DNA from: Anaerovorax sp. IOR16
Lineage (GTDB): Bacteria > Bacillota > Clostridia > Peptostreptococcales > Anaerovoracaceae
Assembly: GCF_017168145.1 (NCBI RefSeq)
Contig: NZ_JADQTL010000010.1
Span: forward strand, 62,001 to 126,000
Length of the DNA: 64,000 bases
Direction: 5' to 3'
The position numbers and the translations under genes were made by a program. Shown one piece after another: positions 1 through 8,726 of this stretch. The notes beneath the pieces were generated by a model. The model was given only the letters and a program-made list of their open reading frames with translations. It did not search any database and was not told the DNA's origin. Position 1 is the stretch's first letter; every line of letters starts with the position of its first letter.

Positions 1-347
1 ATTAGTATTTTGATCGCTATTAACTTCAATAAAACCTTGCCACTGCCCGGAACTGCCAGCAATACAGGAATGGCTTCATCCGAAGTCGATAAAAACACTG
101 CAAGAAGCGTACCTCTCGTAATCATTTTTCCACTGTAAAAATTTGCAGCTGCTACGGAAAATCCACATTGTGGAAAAGCTCCTAAAGCGGCACCCCCTAA
201 TGGTCCATACTTGCCGGATTCTACAAGAACTTTCTGTAGCTTTTCACTGGAACGATGTTCTATAAATTCAATTAAAAGATACGCTGCTAACAGAAACGGT
301 AACATTCGAATCCCATCAAAGAGTGTATCAATTAAAACTTCTTTCAT
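1..347 (-). CDS. Putative ArsP_2-type permease, N-terminal part (runs off the window)
   Basis: Reading the reverse strand from an ATG at 347 gives 115 residues before the window edge, so only the N-terminal part is present. The protein starts [16 protein letters not shown] and has a first hydrophobic segment, then a conserved [18 protein letters not shown] stretch and an [17 protein letters not shown] stretch. This pattern matches the ArsP_2 family of putative multi-span heavy-metal or manganese permeases. The start is set by a GGAG-type ribosome binding site about nine bases upstream. It lies 22 bases downstream of the antiporter gene on the same strand, so the two are probably cotranscribed. 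The transported substrate cannot be read from the sequence. Confidence 0.7.
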   Translation of the reverse strand, partial: MKEVLIDTLFDGIRMLPFLLAAYLLIEFIEHRSSEKLQKVLVESGKYGPLGGAALGAFPQCGFSVAAANFYSGKMITRGTLLAVFLSTSDEAIPVLLAVPGSGKVLLKLIAIKIL

Positions 348-369
348 AGATTATCATCTCCAACCTTTT

Positions 370-1665
370 TTATTTTTGGCTTGCTTTTTCTTTACGAAAA
401 ACGATAAATAAAAGGGCACTTATAGCCATCAAAACTGGATAGTACATATAAGGTATAATATCAAACGGTGTAAGTCCAGTTAAACTCGCCGCAGACAAAA
501 GCTGGGCTCCATATGGAATCAGTCCCTGAAATACTGAAGTAAAAATATCCAAAATAGAAGCGGAACGTATTGGTGAAATATCAAACTCTTCACTGATTTC
601 TTTCGCAATCGGACCTGCCATAACAATTGCTACTGTATTATTGGCGGTTGCTGCATCTACCATCGAAGCAAGTGCCGCAATACCAAGCTGTCCACCTTTT
701 TGGCCTTTTATGTTTGAATGAATTAATTCTAAAATGAACTGAATTCCACCATATTCCTTAACGAGTGCTACAATAGCGGCAACCACAATCGAAATTACGG
801 TAATGTCATACATTCCTGTAACCCCATTGCCAACTACTTTGAATACATCCCCAAGAGGAATGGAACCACTTACCACACCTACAATAAGAGATGCGATTGT
901 TCCACCAATCAATACTCCAAATACATTAAAGCCCAAAAGCGCTCCAATCAATACTAAAAGATATGGGATTACTCGGAAAATATTATAAGGTAAGTCTTGA
1001 CTGATTTCAAAGCTTCCATTCATTGTTAAAAACAGAAATAGAATAATTGTTATGATTGCAGCTGGAAGAACAATAAAAAAATTCGCCTTAAACTTGTCTT
1101 TCATTTGACAACCTTGTGTTCGTACTGCTGCGATGGTAGTATCCGAAATCATAGACAAATTATCGCCAAACATCGCTCCACAAACAACTGCGCCAATGCA
1201 AACAGGTAAGGCAAACCCTGCTTTTTCACTGATTCCAACAGCAATCGGTGCAAGTGCTGCAATTGTTCCCATTGAGGTTCCCATAGATACCGAGATAAAA
1301 CATCCAATCAAAAATAATCCTACCACTGCGACCTCAGATGGCAATACTGATAAACCCAAGTTTACTGTACTTTCAACACCTCCGGCAGCTTTTACCGCTC
1401 CGGAAAAGCCTCCGGCAGCAAGAAATATCAAACACATGATAATAATGTTCTCGTCACCTACACCCTTTGCAACAATAGAGAATTTTTCTGAAAAACTTAC
1501 TTGTCTATTTTGCATAAAAGCTATGAATAATGCAATTAAAAATCCTACAATAGCAGGCATACTGTAAAAATCACTGGTTACAATACCTGATCCAATAAAA
1601 ATAACTAAAAAAACCCCGATCGGCAATAATGCAATCGGATTACCCTTTTTCTGTACGTCTTTCAA
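370..1665 (-). CDS. nhaC: NhaC-family Na+/H+ antiporter
   Basis: A membrane protein of about 431 residues with roughly ten to twelve hydrophobic segments. It carries the NhaC-family features GTSMGTIAALAPIAVGI and CGAMFGDNLSMISDTT and a C-terminal repeat of this pattern (SMVDAATANNTVAIVM). The family exchanges Na+ for H+ or organic solutes, and the exact substrate is inferred only. The longest frame begins 16 codons earlier at 1713, but a good promoter overlaps that stretch (TTGACT, 17 bases, TACAAT). A TTG at 1665 has AGGAGG seven bases upstream, so TTG is taken as the start. The ArsP_2-like permease follows 22 bases downstream. Confidence 0.85.
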   Translation of the reverse strand: MKDVQKKGNPIALLPIGVFLVIFIGSGIVTSDFYSMPAIVGFLIALFIAFMQNRQVSFSEKFSIVAKGVGDENIIIMCLIFLAAGGFSGAVKAAGGVESTVNLGLSVLPSEVAVVGLFLIGCFISVSMGTSMGTIAALAPIAVGISEKAGFALPVCIGAVVCGAMFGDNLSMISDTTIAAVRTQGCQMKDKFKANFFIVLPAAIITIILFLFLTMNGSFEISQDLPYNIFRVIPYLLVLIGALLGFNVFGVLIGGTIASLIVGVVSGSIPLGDVFKVVGNGVTGMYDITVISIVVAAIVALVKEYGGIQFILELIHSNIKGQKGGQLGIAALASMVDAATANNTVAIVMAGPIAKEISEEFDISPIRSASILDIFTSVFQGLIPYGAQLLSAASLTGLTPFDIIPYMYYPVLMAISALLFIVFRKEKASQK

Positions 1666-1703
1666 AGCCTTCCTCCTATGTCTTTCGTGCATTTTTAAGA
1701 TAT

Positions 1704-1732
1704 ATTGTACCATATAAGCAATAAAAAGTCAA
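1704..1732 (-). promoter_or_regulatory. Sigma-A type promoter of the antiporter gene
   Basis: On the reverse strand TTGACT (1727-1732) is followed after 17 bases by TACAAT (1704-1709). Transcription would begin near 1697, inside the longest antiporter frame, which supports the downstream TTG start at 1665. Confidence 0.75.
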
Positions 1733-1775
1733 AAAATTCCACAAATTTATATCATTTGTAAATTTATAAAAAAGC

Positions 1776-1817
1776 AAAAGCAAGCAAAATCTTAAAATAA
1801 GAAATTAGCTTGCTTTT
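1776..1817 (-). terminator. Intrinsic terminator after gap
   Basis: Perfect 10-bp inverted repeat (AAAAGCAAGC / GCTTGCTTTT) around a 22-base loop that can pair further. On the reverse strand it is followed by a T-rich tract (1770-1776 region). It lies about 50 bases past the gap stop codon. Confidence 0.75.
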
Positions 1818-1868
1818 AATGAATAATATTATGATTTGATTCTTAACTTTATTTTTTTAAATTTTATC

Positions 1869-2882
1869 TTACTTATCCACAGAAGCCATATGCTGAATCA
1901 ACATCAAGATTTTGCTGGAATAACCCCATTCATTGTCATAAAATGCAATCAATTTAAAGAAACGATCATTTAGCATAATTCCTTCTCTTGCATCGAAAAT
2001 AGAAGTATGCGGATCACCGATAAAGTCGCTGGAAACCACTTCATCATCTACATATTCCAAAATTCCTTTCATAGAGGTTTCCGAAGCTTCCTTAATTACC
2101 TTACACATTTCTTCATATGTCGTAGGATTTTTGAGCATAATGTTCAAATCCACTACTGATACATCTGCTGTCGGCACACGATAAGAAATACCTGTTAACT
2201 TGCCTTTTAAGGATGGGATAACCAATCCAACTGCTTTTGCTGCTCCTGTAGAAGATGGAATTACATTTCCAAATACGGATCGACCTGTACGCCAGTCCTT
2301 TAATGATCTGCAGTCAACAACTTTCTGTTTTGCAGTCGCTGCATGAATGGTAGACATTAAGCCCTGTTCAATTCCAAAGTTGTCCTCAATAATCTTAGCA
2401 AGAGGCGCTAAACAATTTGTTGTACAAGAAGCATTGGATACTACATTCATATCCTTCGTATATTCCATATGGTTTACGCCCATTACAAAAGTAGGGGTGT
2501 CCTTATCCTTTGCCGGCGCTGAAATAATAACTTTTTTTGCACCGCCAGCTAAATGCTTTGACGCTGCTTCCGTGGTAACATAGGCTCCGGTTGCTTCTAC
2601 AATATACTCTGCACCACATTCAGACCAAGGAATTGAAGCGGCATCACTTTCACCGTAAACCGGAATTTTTTTACCATTTACAATAATTCCTTTTTCATAT
2701 GTATCCAGAGTTCCTTGAAAACGTCCGAAAATGGTATCGTATTTAATCATATATACCATGTAATCCAAATCGGCGTTTCTTACATTGATTCCGCAAATGT
2801 CGATGTCCTCTTCTTTCATTGCAGCACGAAATACAACTCTTCCGATACGTCCAAAACCGTTAATACCAACTTTAATAGCCAT
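1869..2882 (-). CDS. gap: Glyceraldehyde-3-phosphate dehydrogenase, type I
   Basis: A 337-residue cytosolic glycolytic enzyme that converts glyceraldehyde 3-phosphate, NAD+ and phosphate to 1,3-bisphosphoglycerate. The N-terminal NAD-binding signature [14 protein letters not shown] is at residues 7-20. The catalytic motif [12 protein letters not shown] places the nucleophile at Cys153. The C-terminal [10 protein letters not shown] stretch is also typical. Length is normal for the family. An AAAGGAGG ribosome binding site lies about 11 bases before the ATG. The gene is monocistronic, with its own terminator downstream and uppP ending 198 bases upstream. No phosphoglycerate kinase gene or CggR-type regulator is adjacent, unlike the glycolytic operon of many Firmicutes. 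Confidence 0.97.
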   Translation of the reverse strand: MAIKVGINGFGRIGRVVFRAAMKEEDIDICGINVRNADLDYMVYMIKYDTIFGRFQGTLDTYEKGIIVNGKKIPVYGESDAASIPWSECGAEYIVEATGAYVTTEAASKHLAGGAKKVIISAPAKDKDTPTFVMGVNHMEYTKDMNVVSNASCTTNCLAPLAKIIEDNFGIEQGLMSTIHAATAKQKVVDCRSLKDWRTGRSVFGNVIPSSTGAAKAVGLVIPSLKGKLTGISYRVPTADVSVVDLNIMLKNPTTYEEMCKVIKEASETSMKGILEYVDDEVVSSDFIGDPHTSIFDAREGIMLNDRFFKLIAFYDNEWGYSSKILMLIQHMASVDK

Positions 2883-3080
2883 TTTAACTTGTGTCCTCCT
2901 TTAAAAAACCTTTCCTAACACAAAACTAGGCGAATTTGCCCGCTATTTCTATGTTAACATATATTGCCCCCAAAGTCTTAAGGAAATAGAAAGTATTTTA
3001 ATAAATATTTTTTTATCAATCTTTGTTTTGTATTAATAATTTGTTATATTCTCTAAAATCACAAAATTCTTTTCTTTCAT

Positions 3081-3911
3081 TTATCTGGCGAAAACCATAA
3101 AATAACCCAATACTAAAATACCCAGTATAATACGATAATATCCAAATACTTTAAAGTCATACTTCTTAATATAATTCATTAAGAATTTAATGGATAAAAT
3201 GGATACCACAAATGCAACCAGCATTCCAGTGAATAAAAGTGCAATCTCTATACCCGTAAAAACAAATCCAAACTTTAGAAGCTTTAATAGACTTGCTCCA
3301 AACATTACCGGTATCGCAAGATAAAAAGTAAATTCCGCTGCAATGGTTCTTGATGTTCCCATTAGCATACCTCCAATAATGGTGGAACCGGAACGTGAAG
3401 TACCGGGAATTAAAGATAACACTTGGAACAAACCAATAAAAAATGCTGTTTTATAACTTAATTTTGAGATATCATTGATGGCAAAACGTTTTCCCCGATT
3501 CCAATTTTCTATTAAAATAAATGCAACACCATATACAATAAGTGTAATCGCCACCACAACATAATTGTTAAACTTCTCTTCTATCATGTCATTTAAAGGA
3601 AGACCGATGGCTGCAGCTGGAATGGCAGCAAAAATAATCTTAAACCACAGATTAAAAATATCTTTTTTAATAAATGGTTCGCCTTTCTTAAAAGAAAATG
3701 GAAACAATTTATTCCAATAAAGTACAACGACCGCTAAAATTGCGCCAAGCTGAATGACAACTAAAAACATATTCCAAAATTCCCGGCTAACATTCATCTT
3801 TAGAAATTCGTCAACCAAAATCATATGTCCGGTGCTGCTAATTGGAAGCCATTCCGTTATTCCCTCAACAATACCTAAAAAGACTGCTTTTAAGATTTCA
3901 ATAAAGTCCAT
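3081..3911 (-). CDS. uppP: Undecaprenyl-diphosphatase (bacitracin resistance protein)
   Basis: An integral membrane phosphatase of about 276 residues that recycles undecaprenyl pyrophosphate to the monophosphate carrier used for cell wall synthesis. It shows both UppP signatures: [20 protein letters not shown] near the N-terminus and [15 protein letters not shown] near residue 165. There are about eight hydrophobic segments. The frame is open upstream to 3983, but the ATG at 3911 has GAGGAG just before it and aligns with the family start, so 3911 is chosen. The gene stands alone and is divergent from spoIIID. Its short leader contains a hairpin with a following U-rich run. Confidence 0.95.
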   Translation of the reverse strand: MDFIEILKAVFLGIVEGITEWLPISSTGHMILVDEFLKMNVSREFWNMFLVVIQLGAILAVVVLYWNKLFPFSFKKGEPFIKKDIFNLWFKIIFAAIPAAAIGLPLNDMIEEKFNNYVVVAITLIVYGVAFILIENWNRGKRFAINDISKLSYKTAFFIGLFQVLSLIPGTSRSGSTIIGGMLMGTSRTIAAEFTFYLAIPVMFGASLLKLLKFGFVFTGIEIALLFTGMLVAFVVSILSIKFLMNYIKKYDFKVFGYYRIILGILVLGYFMVFAR

Positions 3912-3961
3912 AGTTCTCTCCTCTTTACCTTTCACTACCCCTTTGAATTCTGTCTTCCCCC

Positions 3962-3996
3962 TAAAAATAGCAGGCTTTGACATTGCAAAGCCTACT
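3962..3996 (-). promoter_or_regulatory. Hairpin with U-run in the uppP leader (possible attenuator)
   Basis: The reverse strand has an 11-bp stem (one G-U pair) closed by a 6-base loop at 3969-3996, followed at once by ATTTTTA. It sits only a few bases after the predicted uppP start site and about 55 bases before the ATG. It resembles an intrinsic terminator but could instead be a 5' stabilising hairpin. No gene on either strand needs a terminator here. Confidence 0.5.
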
Positions 3997-4007
3997 TTAA
4001 CTCATTT

Positions 4008-4036
4008 AGCCTATCAAAAATATAGTTGGCTGTCAA
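4008..4036 (-). promoter_or_regulatory. Probable uppP promoter
   Basis: On the reverse strand a perfect TTGACA (4031-4036) is followed after 17 bases by a weak -10 box TAGGCT (4008-4013). The start site would be near 4001. Confidence 0.5.
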
Positions 4037-4068
4037 TATTTCCAAATTTACTTTTTTTCCAATCACAT

Positions 4069-4097
4069 CATATCCTCGTCCTTTCCTTCATATACAT
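4069..4097 (+). promoter_or_regulatory. Possible sigma-E type promoter of spoIIID
   Basis: CATATC at 4069-4074, a 14-base spacer, then CATATACAT at 4089-4097 resembles the sigma-E pattern (ATATT-like -35, CATACA-like -10), with mismatches in the -10 box. It lies about 75 bases before spoIIID, which is a known sigma-E gene in Bacillus. This is an inference from a partial match. Confidence 0.4.
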
Positions 4098-4173
4098 AGG
4101 GTAACTGGTAAATTTTTCACACAGAATCTAATTTTTGTGCAGGTAAATTATCTTTAAAGGAGTGTCGTGCATT

Positions 4174-4428
4174 ATGAAAGATTATATAGAAGAACGTGTT
4201 TTGGAGCTTGCCAAATATATTATTGAAACGAAAGCCACAGTTCGATCTGCTGCAAAAAAATATCGTATATCCAAATCAACTGTACATAAAGACGTAACCG
4301 AACGACTTCAAGAATTAAATCCCGGACTTTGTCAGGAAGTAAAAAACGTATTAGACAATAACAAAGCCGAACGTCACATTCGTGGTGGACTCGCTACACA
4401 GAAAAAATATAAGAGAAAACATGAATAA
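4174..4428 (+). CDS. spoIIID: Sporulation transcriptional regulator SpoIIID
   Basis: An 84-residue DNA-binding protein that switches gene expression in the mother cell after engulfment. It closely follows Bacillus SpoIIID: MKDYIEERVLELAKYIIETK at the N-terminus, a helix-turn-helix with SAAKKYRISKSTVHKDVTERL, and a basic end containing RHIRGGLATQKKYKRK. The frame is open four codons further up from a GTG that overlaps the ribosome binding site, so the ATG at 4174 is preferred (AAAGGAG about 11 bases upstream). In many clostridia it sits next to spoIIQ. Here the spoIIQ-like gene is about 9 kb away, across the his operon. It shows that the organism can form spores. Confidence 0.95.
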   Translation: MKDYIEERVLELAKYIIETKATVRSAAKKYRISKSTVHKDVTERLQELNPGLCQEVKNVLDNNKAERHIRGGLATQKKYKRKHE

Positions 4429-4437
4429 GAAAACGAG

Positions 4438-4461
4438 TAGCCGCGAGCTTATTCGCGGCTA
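4438..4461. terminator. Convergent terminator between spoIIID and the his operon
   Basis: Perfect 9-bp stem TAGCCGCGA / TCGCGGCTA with a 6-base loop, placed between two genes that converge. The stop codon of the his operon's last gene lies in one arm. The reverse-strand side is followed by a T-rich run, so it serves the his operon best and may serve both. Confidence 0.8.
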
Positions 4462-5280
4462 TAACTTTGTACTTATAAATCCGGAGCTTCTCAATTCCAA
4501 GACTTCCTGAAACCCCAGCTTACGAAGTTCTCTTTCTACGTCATCAAATGCATAGTCTAATCCTTCTGTTGCATGGGCATCCGAACTTAAAATTACACTT
4601 CCACCTAATTCTTTCACCAATCGCAGAAGTGAACTCGCAGGATATGGTGTATCACAATAACCCCGAAACATTCCGCCGGTATTCACTTCTAAAACCGATC
4701 CTGCTTTGATTACCTGTTCCATTGCATTTAATGCAATCGCCTTATAAATCGGCGACGCTTCATCAAAGAAACGATTCCCGCGATTTAACTTTCGAATTAA
4801 ATCAAAATGACCCAAAATTGTTGGCTTATAGGTAAACGCCATATCTATAACATTTTCATAATAAGCTTTTACCATTGCCGCAACATCTCCGCAAAAGCCT
4901 TCCTGGATACACGCTTCAAGTTCAGAATCACAATAATCAATTGTATAATATTTACCGGTAAGCGGACTTTGAACATAATGAACACTACCAATGGTATATT
5001 CCCATTGACAAGGATCAATTACGGAATAATAATCCCATTCAATTCCACAAAGAATTTCTAATTCCCCTTCGTATTTTTCTTGCAAAGCACTGACATTTTC
5101 TCTATAGTCTCTTGTCCGTTGAAGAGTCATGCAGCAACTGTCATCAAAAGGGGTATAAGAATGTCCACTAAATCCCAGACATTTAAACCCTTTTTTAATA
5201 GCAGATTTTACCATAAGTTCTGCACTATCTCTTCCGTCACAAAAACTTGTATGTGTATGTACATTTGAAGAAACCAACAT
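4459..5280 (-). CDS. hisK: Histidinol-phosphatase, PHP family
   Basis: A 273-residue cytosolic metal-dependent phosphatase that converts histidinol phosphate to histidinol in histidine synthesis. PHP-fold metal motifs are visible: NVHTHTSFCDG at residues 6-16, GFSGHS, GIEWDYY, and SSDAHATEGL near the C-terminus. This is the Gram-positive HisJ/HisK type, not the HAD-type phosphatase fused to HisB in enterics, and the short hisB upstream agrees with that. It is the last gene of the his operon. Its start overlaps the hisIE stop codon in a TAATG junction, which suggests translational coupling. Confidence 0.92.
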   Translation of the reverse strand: MLVSSNVHTHTSFCDGRDSAELMVKSAIKKGFKCLGFSGHSYTPFDDSCCMTLQRTRDYRENVSALQEKYEGELEILCGIEWDYYSVIDPCQWEYTIGSVHYVQSPLTGKYYTIDYCDSELEACIQEGFCGDVAAMVKAYYENVIDMAFTYKPTILGHFDLIRKLNRGNRFFDEASPIYKAIALNAMEQVIKAGSVLEVNTGGMFRGYCDTPYPASSLLRLVKELGGSVILSSDAHATEGLDYAFDDVERELRKLGFQEVLELRSSGFISTKL

Positions 5281-5915
5281 TATTTCATACGCTCCTGTTT
5301 TATTTTATGATCAATTACATGTCGTTTTGCCAGCTCTGCCGTGACATCGCTGCATGTAATTCCCATTTCAACCATAAGAACCATCATATGATATGTTAAA
5401 TCTGCAATTTCATATACCGCTTCTTCTCGATCTTTTTTTGCTGCAGCAATAATTACTTCGGTCGATTCTTCGCCTATTTTTTTCAGAATTTTATCCATAC
5501 CTTTTTCAAACAAATAGGTTGTATAGCTTCCTTCTTGTTTATTGACTTTCCGTCCCTTAATTAATTCATATAATGCATCATATGAAAACGGTGTAATCTC
5601 GTCGCTTAAATAAAGGGGTTGATAAAAACAACTTTCTGCACCTGTGTGACAAGCTGGTCCATCCTTGAGCACCTCTACAACAAGTGCATCTGTATCACAA
5701 TCTGCAAAAATGCTCACGATATGCTGACGGTTTCCGCTCGTTTCTCCCTTTCTCCATAACTCCTGACGACTTCGACTAAAAAAACATGTTTTTCTCTCTC
5801 GTATACTGATTTCCAAGCTTTCCTGATTCATATAAGCAAGGGTCAATACTTGTTTGGTATAGTAATCCTGCACGATTGCAGGAATTAAACCTTTATCATC
5901 AAATTTTAATTCCAT
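5280..5915 (-). CDS. hisIE: Bifunctional phosphoribosyl-AMP cyclohydrolase / phosphoribosyl-ATP pyrophosphatase
   Basis: A 211-residue fusion that carries out the second and third steps of histidine synthesis. The N-terminal cyclohydrolase half has [11 protein letters not shown], the metal-binding [10 protein letters not shown] stretch and [13 protein letters not shown]. The C-terminal pyrophosphatase half has [21 protein letters not shown] and [13 protein letters not shown]. Both domains look complete, and the length is normal for HisIE. It follows hisF by 13 bases and overlaps hisK by one base. A GAGAGG ribosome binding site lies before the ATG. Confidence 0.95.
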   Translation of the reverse strand: MELKFDDKGLIPAIVQDYYTKQVLTLAYMNQESLEISIRERKTCFFSRSRQELWRKGETSGNRQHIVSIFADCDTDALVVEVLKDGPACHTGAESCFYQPLYLSDEITPFSYDALYELIKGRKVNKQEGSYTTYLFEKGMDKILKKIGEESTEVIIAAAKKDREEAVYEIADLTYHMMVLMVEMGITCSDVTAELAKRHVIDHKIKQERMK

Positions 5916-5928
5916 TATACCTCTCCCT

Positions 5929-6681
5929 TCAACGTACCTCTACACCATTTTCTCTTAAATAGCACTTCAAGTCATGAATGCTGACCTCTTTAAAATGAAA
6001 AATACTTGCCGCAAGCCCCGCATCCATTTGAGGATATTGAAAAAGCTCCTTAAAGTCTTCCATTTTTCCTGCTCCACCGGATGCAACAATCGGAACCGAT
6101 ACTCTTTCTGCAATGGCAAGCAGCATTTCAATGTCAAATCCTGCCTTTACCCCATCGGTATCAATACTGTTTACAACCAGCTCACCGGCGCCTCTTTTCA
6201 CACCATCCTCTGCCCATTCCAATGCGTCGATTCCCGTGTTTTCTCTGCCTCCCTTGGAGAATACACGAAACACACCATCTACACGTTTTATATCCATGCT
6301 AAGCACCACACATTGCTTTCCATACTTTTCAGCTGCCCGTTGAATCAAATCTGGATTTTGAATGGCCCCACTATTGACACTGACCTTATCTGCACCACAC
6401 TTAAGAACACGATCAAAATCTTCAATTGTTCGAATACCTCCGCCAACCGTTAACGGTATAAAAATCTGACTGGCAACCTTTTTTAATATATCTGTAAATA
6501 TGCCTCGTTCTTCTACACTTGCAGTAATATCATAGAAAACTAGTTCATCCGCACCCGCCTCATTATAAAAACGAGCCATCTCTACAGGGTCAGCAACATC
6601 TTGTACCCCTTCAAAATTCGTTCCTTTTACAACACGTGCATCTCGTACATCCAAGCATGGAATGATTCTTTTTGTTATCAT
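5929..6681 (-). CDS. hisF: Imidazole glycerol phosphate synthase, cyclase subunit
   Basis: A (beta-alpha)8-barrel protein of 250 residues that uses ammonia from HisH to make imidazole glycerol phosphate and AICAR. It begins [20 protein letters not shown], with the catalytic Asp near residue 11. It also carries [15 protein letters not shown], the second Asp region [13 protein letters not shown], and [15 protein letters not shown]. The frame is open to 6702, but the ATG at 6681 has TAGGAGG six bases upstream and fits the family start. It lies just after hisA and before hisIE. Confidence 0.96.
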   Translation of the reverse strand: MITKRIIPCLDVRDARVVKGTNFEGVQDVADPVEMARFYNEAGADELVFYDITASVEERGIFTDILKKVASQIFIPLTVGGGIRTIEDFDRVLKCGADKVSVNSGAIQNPDLIQRAAEKYGKQCVVLSMDIKRVDGVFRVFSKGGRENTGIDALEWAEDGVKRGAGELVVNSIDTDGVKAGFDIEMLLAIAERVSVPIVASGGAGKMEDFKELFQYPQMDAGLAASIFHFKEVSIHDLKCYLRENGVEVR

Positions 6682-6703
6682 AGGAAGCCTCCTATCCTTC
6701 ATT

Positions 6704-7411
6704 TTATATTAATTTCATCGCCTCTTCCAATTTAATCGCTCCTGTATAAAGTGCTTTTCCAACAATTGCAGCGGAAACAAAATTCTTTAATTGCATTAAT
6801 TCTAATATAAAGCTAATCCCACCTGAGGCAATCACATCAAGACCTTCTATTTTCGCCAATTCCTCATAGATATCCATATTGGTGCCCTCTAACATCCCAT
6901 CCTTCGAAATGTCCGTATAGATAACTGTTTTTACGCCCATATCACGCAACTCCCTACAAAATGTAACGCCGTCGGTATTCGTCATTTCTTTCCAACCTTT
7001 GATTGCTACCATGCCACCTCGAACATCTACACCAACAGCAATTTTGTCACGATACTTTTCAATCATTTCCTTTAAAAAGATTCGATTAGTCGCAGCCACT
7101 GTACCTAACACAACACGATTCACTCCCAAATCTAGATAGCGCCGAATCCGTTCTTCATCTCGAATTCCACCACCAACTTGCACAAAAAGTCCACCAATCT
7201 TTACGATATCTGCTATCGTATCAAAATTTGTTAAGGTTCCATCCTTTGCACCATCTAAATCTACAATATGTAAATGTGTTGCACCTTTTTCTTTTAATCC
7301 CCTTGCAACCTCAACCGGATTTTTCCCGTATACCGTCATTCTTTGATAGTCGCCTTGAAATAGACGAACTGCTTCTCCATTATAAATATCAATCGCCGCA
7401 AAAATATCCAT
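6704..7411 (-). CDS. hisA: Phosphoribosylformimino-5-aminoimidazole carboxamide ribotide isomerase
   Basis: A 235-residue barrel enzyme catalysing the fourth step of histidine synthesis, a ribosyl isomerisation. It starts MDIFAAIDIYNGEAVRLFQGDY, with the first catalytic Asp near residue 8. It continues with HIVDLDGAKDG, VQVGGGIRDEE, YTDISKDGMLEGTN (second catalytic Asp) and VIASGGISFILEL. Upstream ATGs exist in frame to 7438, but the one at 7411 matches the family start and has AAAGGG nearby. A gap of about 97 bases separates it from hisH, the longest gap within the operon. It is AT-rich and could hold a weak internal promoter, though none is clear. Confidence 0.95.
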   Translation of the reverse strand: MDIFAAIDIYNGEAVRLFQGDYQRMTVYGKNPVEVARGLKEKGATHLHIVDLDGAKDGTLTNFDTIADIVKIGGLFVQVGGGIRDEERIRRYLDLGVNRVVLGTVAATNRIFLKEMIEKYRDKIAVGVDVRGGMVAIKGWKEMTNTDGVTFCRELRDMGVKTVIYTDISKDGMLEGTNMDIYEELAKIEGLDVIASGGISFILELMQLKNFVSAAIVGKALYTGAIKLEEAMKLI

Positions 7412-7508
7412 ACATACCCTTTCTCGCATTAGCGTCACTTACTATTTTTCTTTTTATATTACCATAGATCAAAATCAATCAAAGATACAAAATTAAATGT
7501 AAAATTTA

Positions 7509-8120
7509 TTAAGATACTTCCGAAAAAGCCTGCAATATTCGAAGTCCCGCCTCACCACTCTTTTCCGGATGAAATTGTGTTCCGCAAATATTTTTATACG
7601 CAACGACTCCTGGAATGTCCACCTGATATTCCGAAGTTGCCAAGGTGCTTTCTGCACAATCTGTCGCATAGAAGCTGTGTACATAGTATACATAATCCCC
7701 TTCTTTGGTATATTTCAAAAGAGGATGCTCCTTTTTCTTTTGTAATCGATTCCATCCAATGTGTGGAATCTTTAATGCGTCAGAAACAATTGGCCTTAAT
7801 GGAGAAACCGTTCCTTTTATGAGACTCAGTCCTTCATGTTCTCCAAACTCAAAACTCTTATCAAACAATAATTGCATGCCAAGGCAAATACCTAAAAGAG
7901 GCTTTCCTTTTTCTGTCTCATTTTTAATTACATCAACCAATCCTGTATTATTTAGTTTTTGAATGGCATCAGAAAACGCACCAACTCCGGGAAGTAAAAT
8001 ACGATCTGCCTCTAAAATATCTTCTTCACGATTCGTAATTATATTTTCAAGATTTAAATACTGTAAAGAGGAACGTAAAGAAAACAAATTTCCTACGCCA
8101 TAGTCAATAATTGCAATCAT
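7509..8120 (-). CDS. hisH: Imidazole glycerol phosphate synthase, glutamine amidotransferase subunit
   Basis: A 203-residue class I glutamine amidotransferase that supplies ammonia to HisF. It begins MIAIIDYGVGNLFSL. The nucleophile elbow GICLGMQLLFD supplies the catalytic Cys, and GTQFHPEKSGEAGLRIL supplies the His and Glu. Length is normal. A strong TAGGAGG site precedes the ATG, and hisB ends 10 bases upstream. It works as a heterodimer with the HisF encoded about 1.4 kb downstream. Confidence 0.96.
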   Translation of the reverse strand: MIAIIDYGVGNLFSLRSSLQYLNLENIITNREEDILEADRILLPGVGAFSDAIQKLNNTGLVDVIKNETEKGKPLLGICLGMQLLFDKSFEFGEHEGLSLIKGTVSPLRPIVSDALKIPHIGWNRLQKKKEHPLLKYTKEGDYVYYVHSFYATDCAESTLATSEYQVDIPGVVAYKNICGTQFHPEKSGEAGLRILQAFSEVS

Positions 8121-8130
8121 TTTCTACCTC

Positions 8131-8718
8131 CTATAAACTACCTTTTGTGGACGGAATTTCATCTTTATATTTGATATCGACTGCAATCGCCTGAGCCAAA
8201 GCTTTTCCCAATCCCTTAAAGATTGCCTCTATAATATGATGACTGTTTTCTCCTGCCAATTGTTTGATGTGTAACGTTAATCCAAAGGCTCTGCAAAATC
8301 CGAGTAAAAATTCTTTGACTAATTCCGTATCAAAGGTTCCTACCTTCTGGGTCGGAATGTTTGCATTAAATACCAAGCAATCTCTTCCACTGATGTCTAA
8401 TGCACATAAAATTAAAGCCTCATCCATAGGAAGAATAAAATTTCCATAGCGTTGAATCCCTTTTTTATCTCCAATGGCTTGTAAAAAAGCATTTCCAAGT
8501 GCAATTCCAACGTCTTCGACCGTATGATGATCGTCTACCTCTATATCCCCTTTGCAAGTAACTTGTAAGTCAAATCGTCCATGCTTTGCAAATAAATCCA
8601 GCATATGATTCAAAAATCCACATCCCGTATCATTTTGATAAATCCCGCTGCCATCTAAATTTAGTTCCAATTCAATCTTTGTTTCGTTGGTATCTCTGAT
8701 TACTTTACTCTTTCGCAT
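8131..8718 (-). CDS. hisB: Imidazoleglycerol-phosphate dehydratase
   Basis: A 195-residue enzyme of the sixth step in histidine synthesis. The paired metal-binding His motifs are visible: GFLNHMLDLFAKHGRFDL and DDHHTVEDVGIALG in the first half, and GENSHHIIEAIFKGLGKA near the C-terminus. It is the monofunctional dehydratase without an N-terminal phosphatase domain, consistent with a separate HisK. The longest frame begins at 8766, inside hisC. The ATG at 8718 has AGGAGG just upstream and gives the expected length, with a 10-base gap to the stop of hisC. Confidence 0.95.
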   Translation of the reverse strand: MRKSKVIRDTNETKIELELNLDGSGIYQNDTGCGFLNHMLDLFAKHGRFDLQVTCKGDIEVDDHHTVEDVGIALGNAFLQAIGDKKGIQRYGNFILPMDEALILCALDISGRDCLVFNANIPTQKVGTFDTELVKEFLLGFCRAFGLTLHIKQLAGENSHHIIEAIFKGLGKALAQAIAVDIKYKDEIPSTKGSL

Positions 8719-8726
8719 AACTCCTC

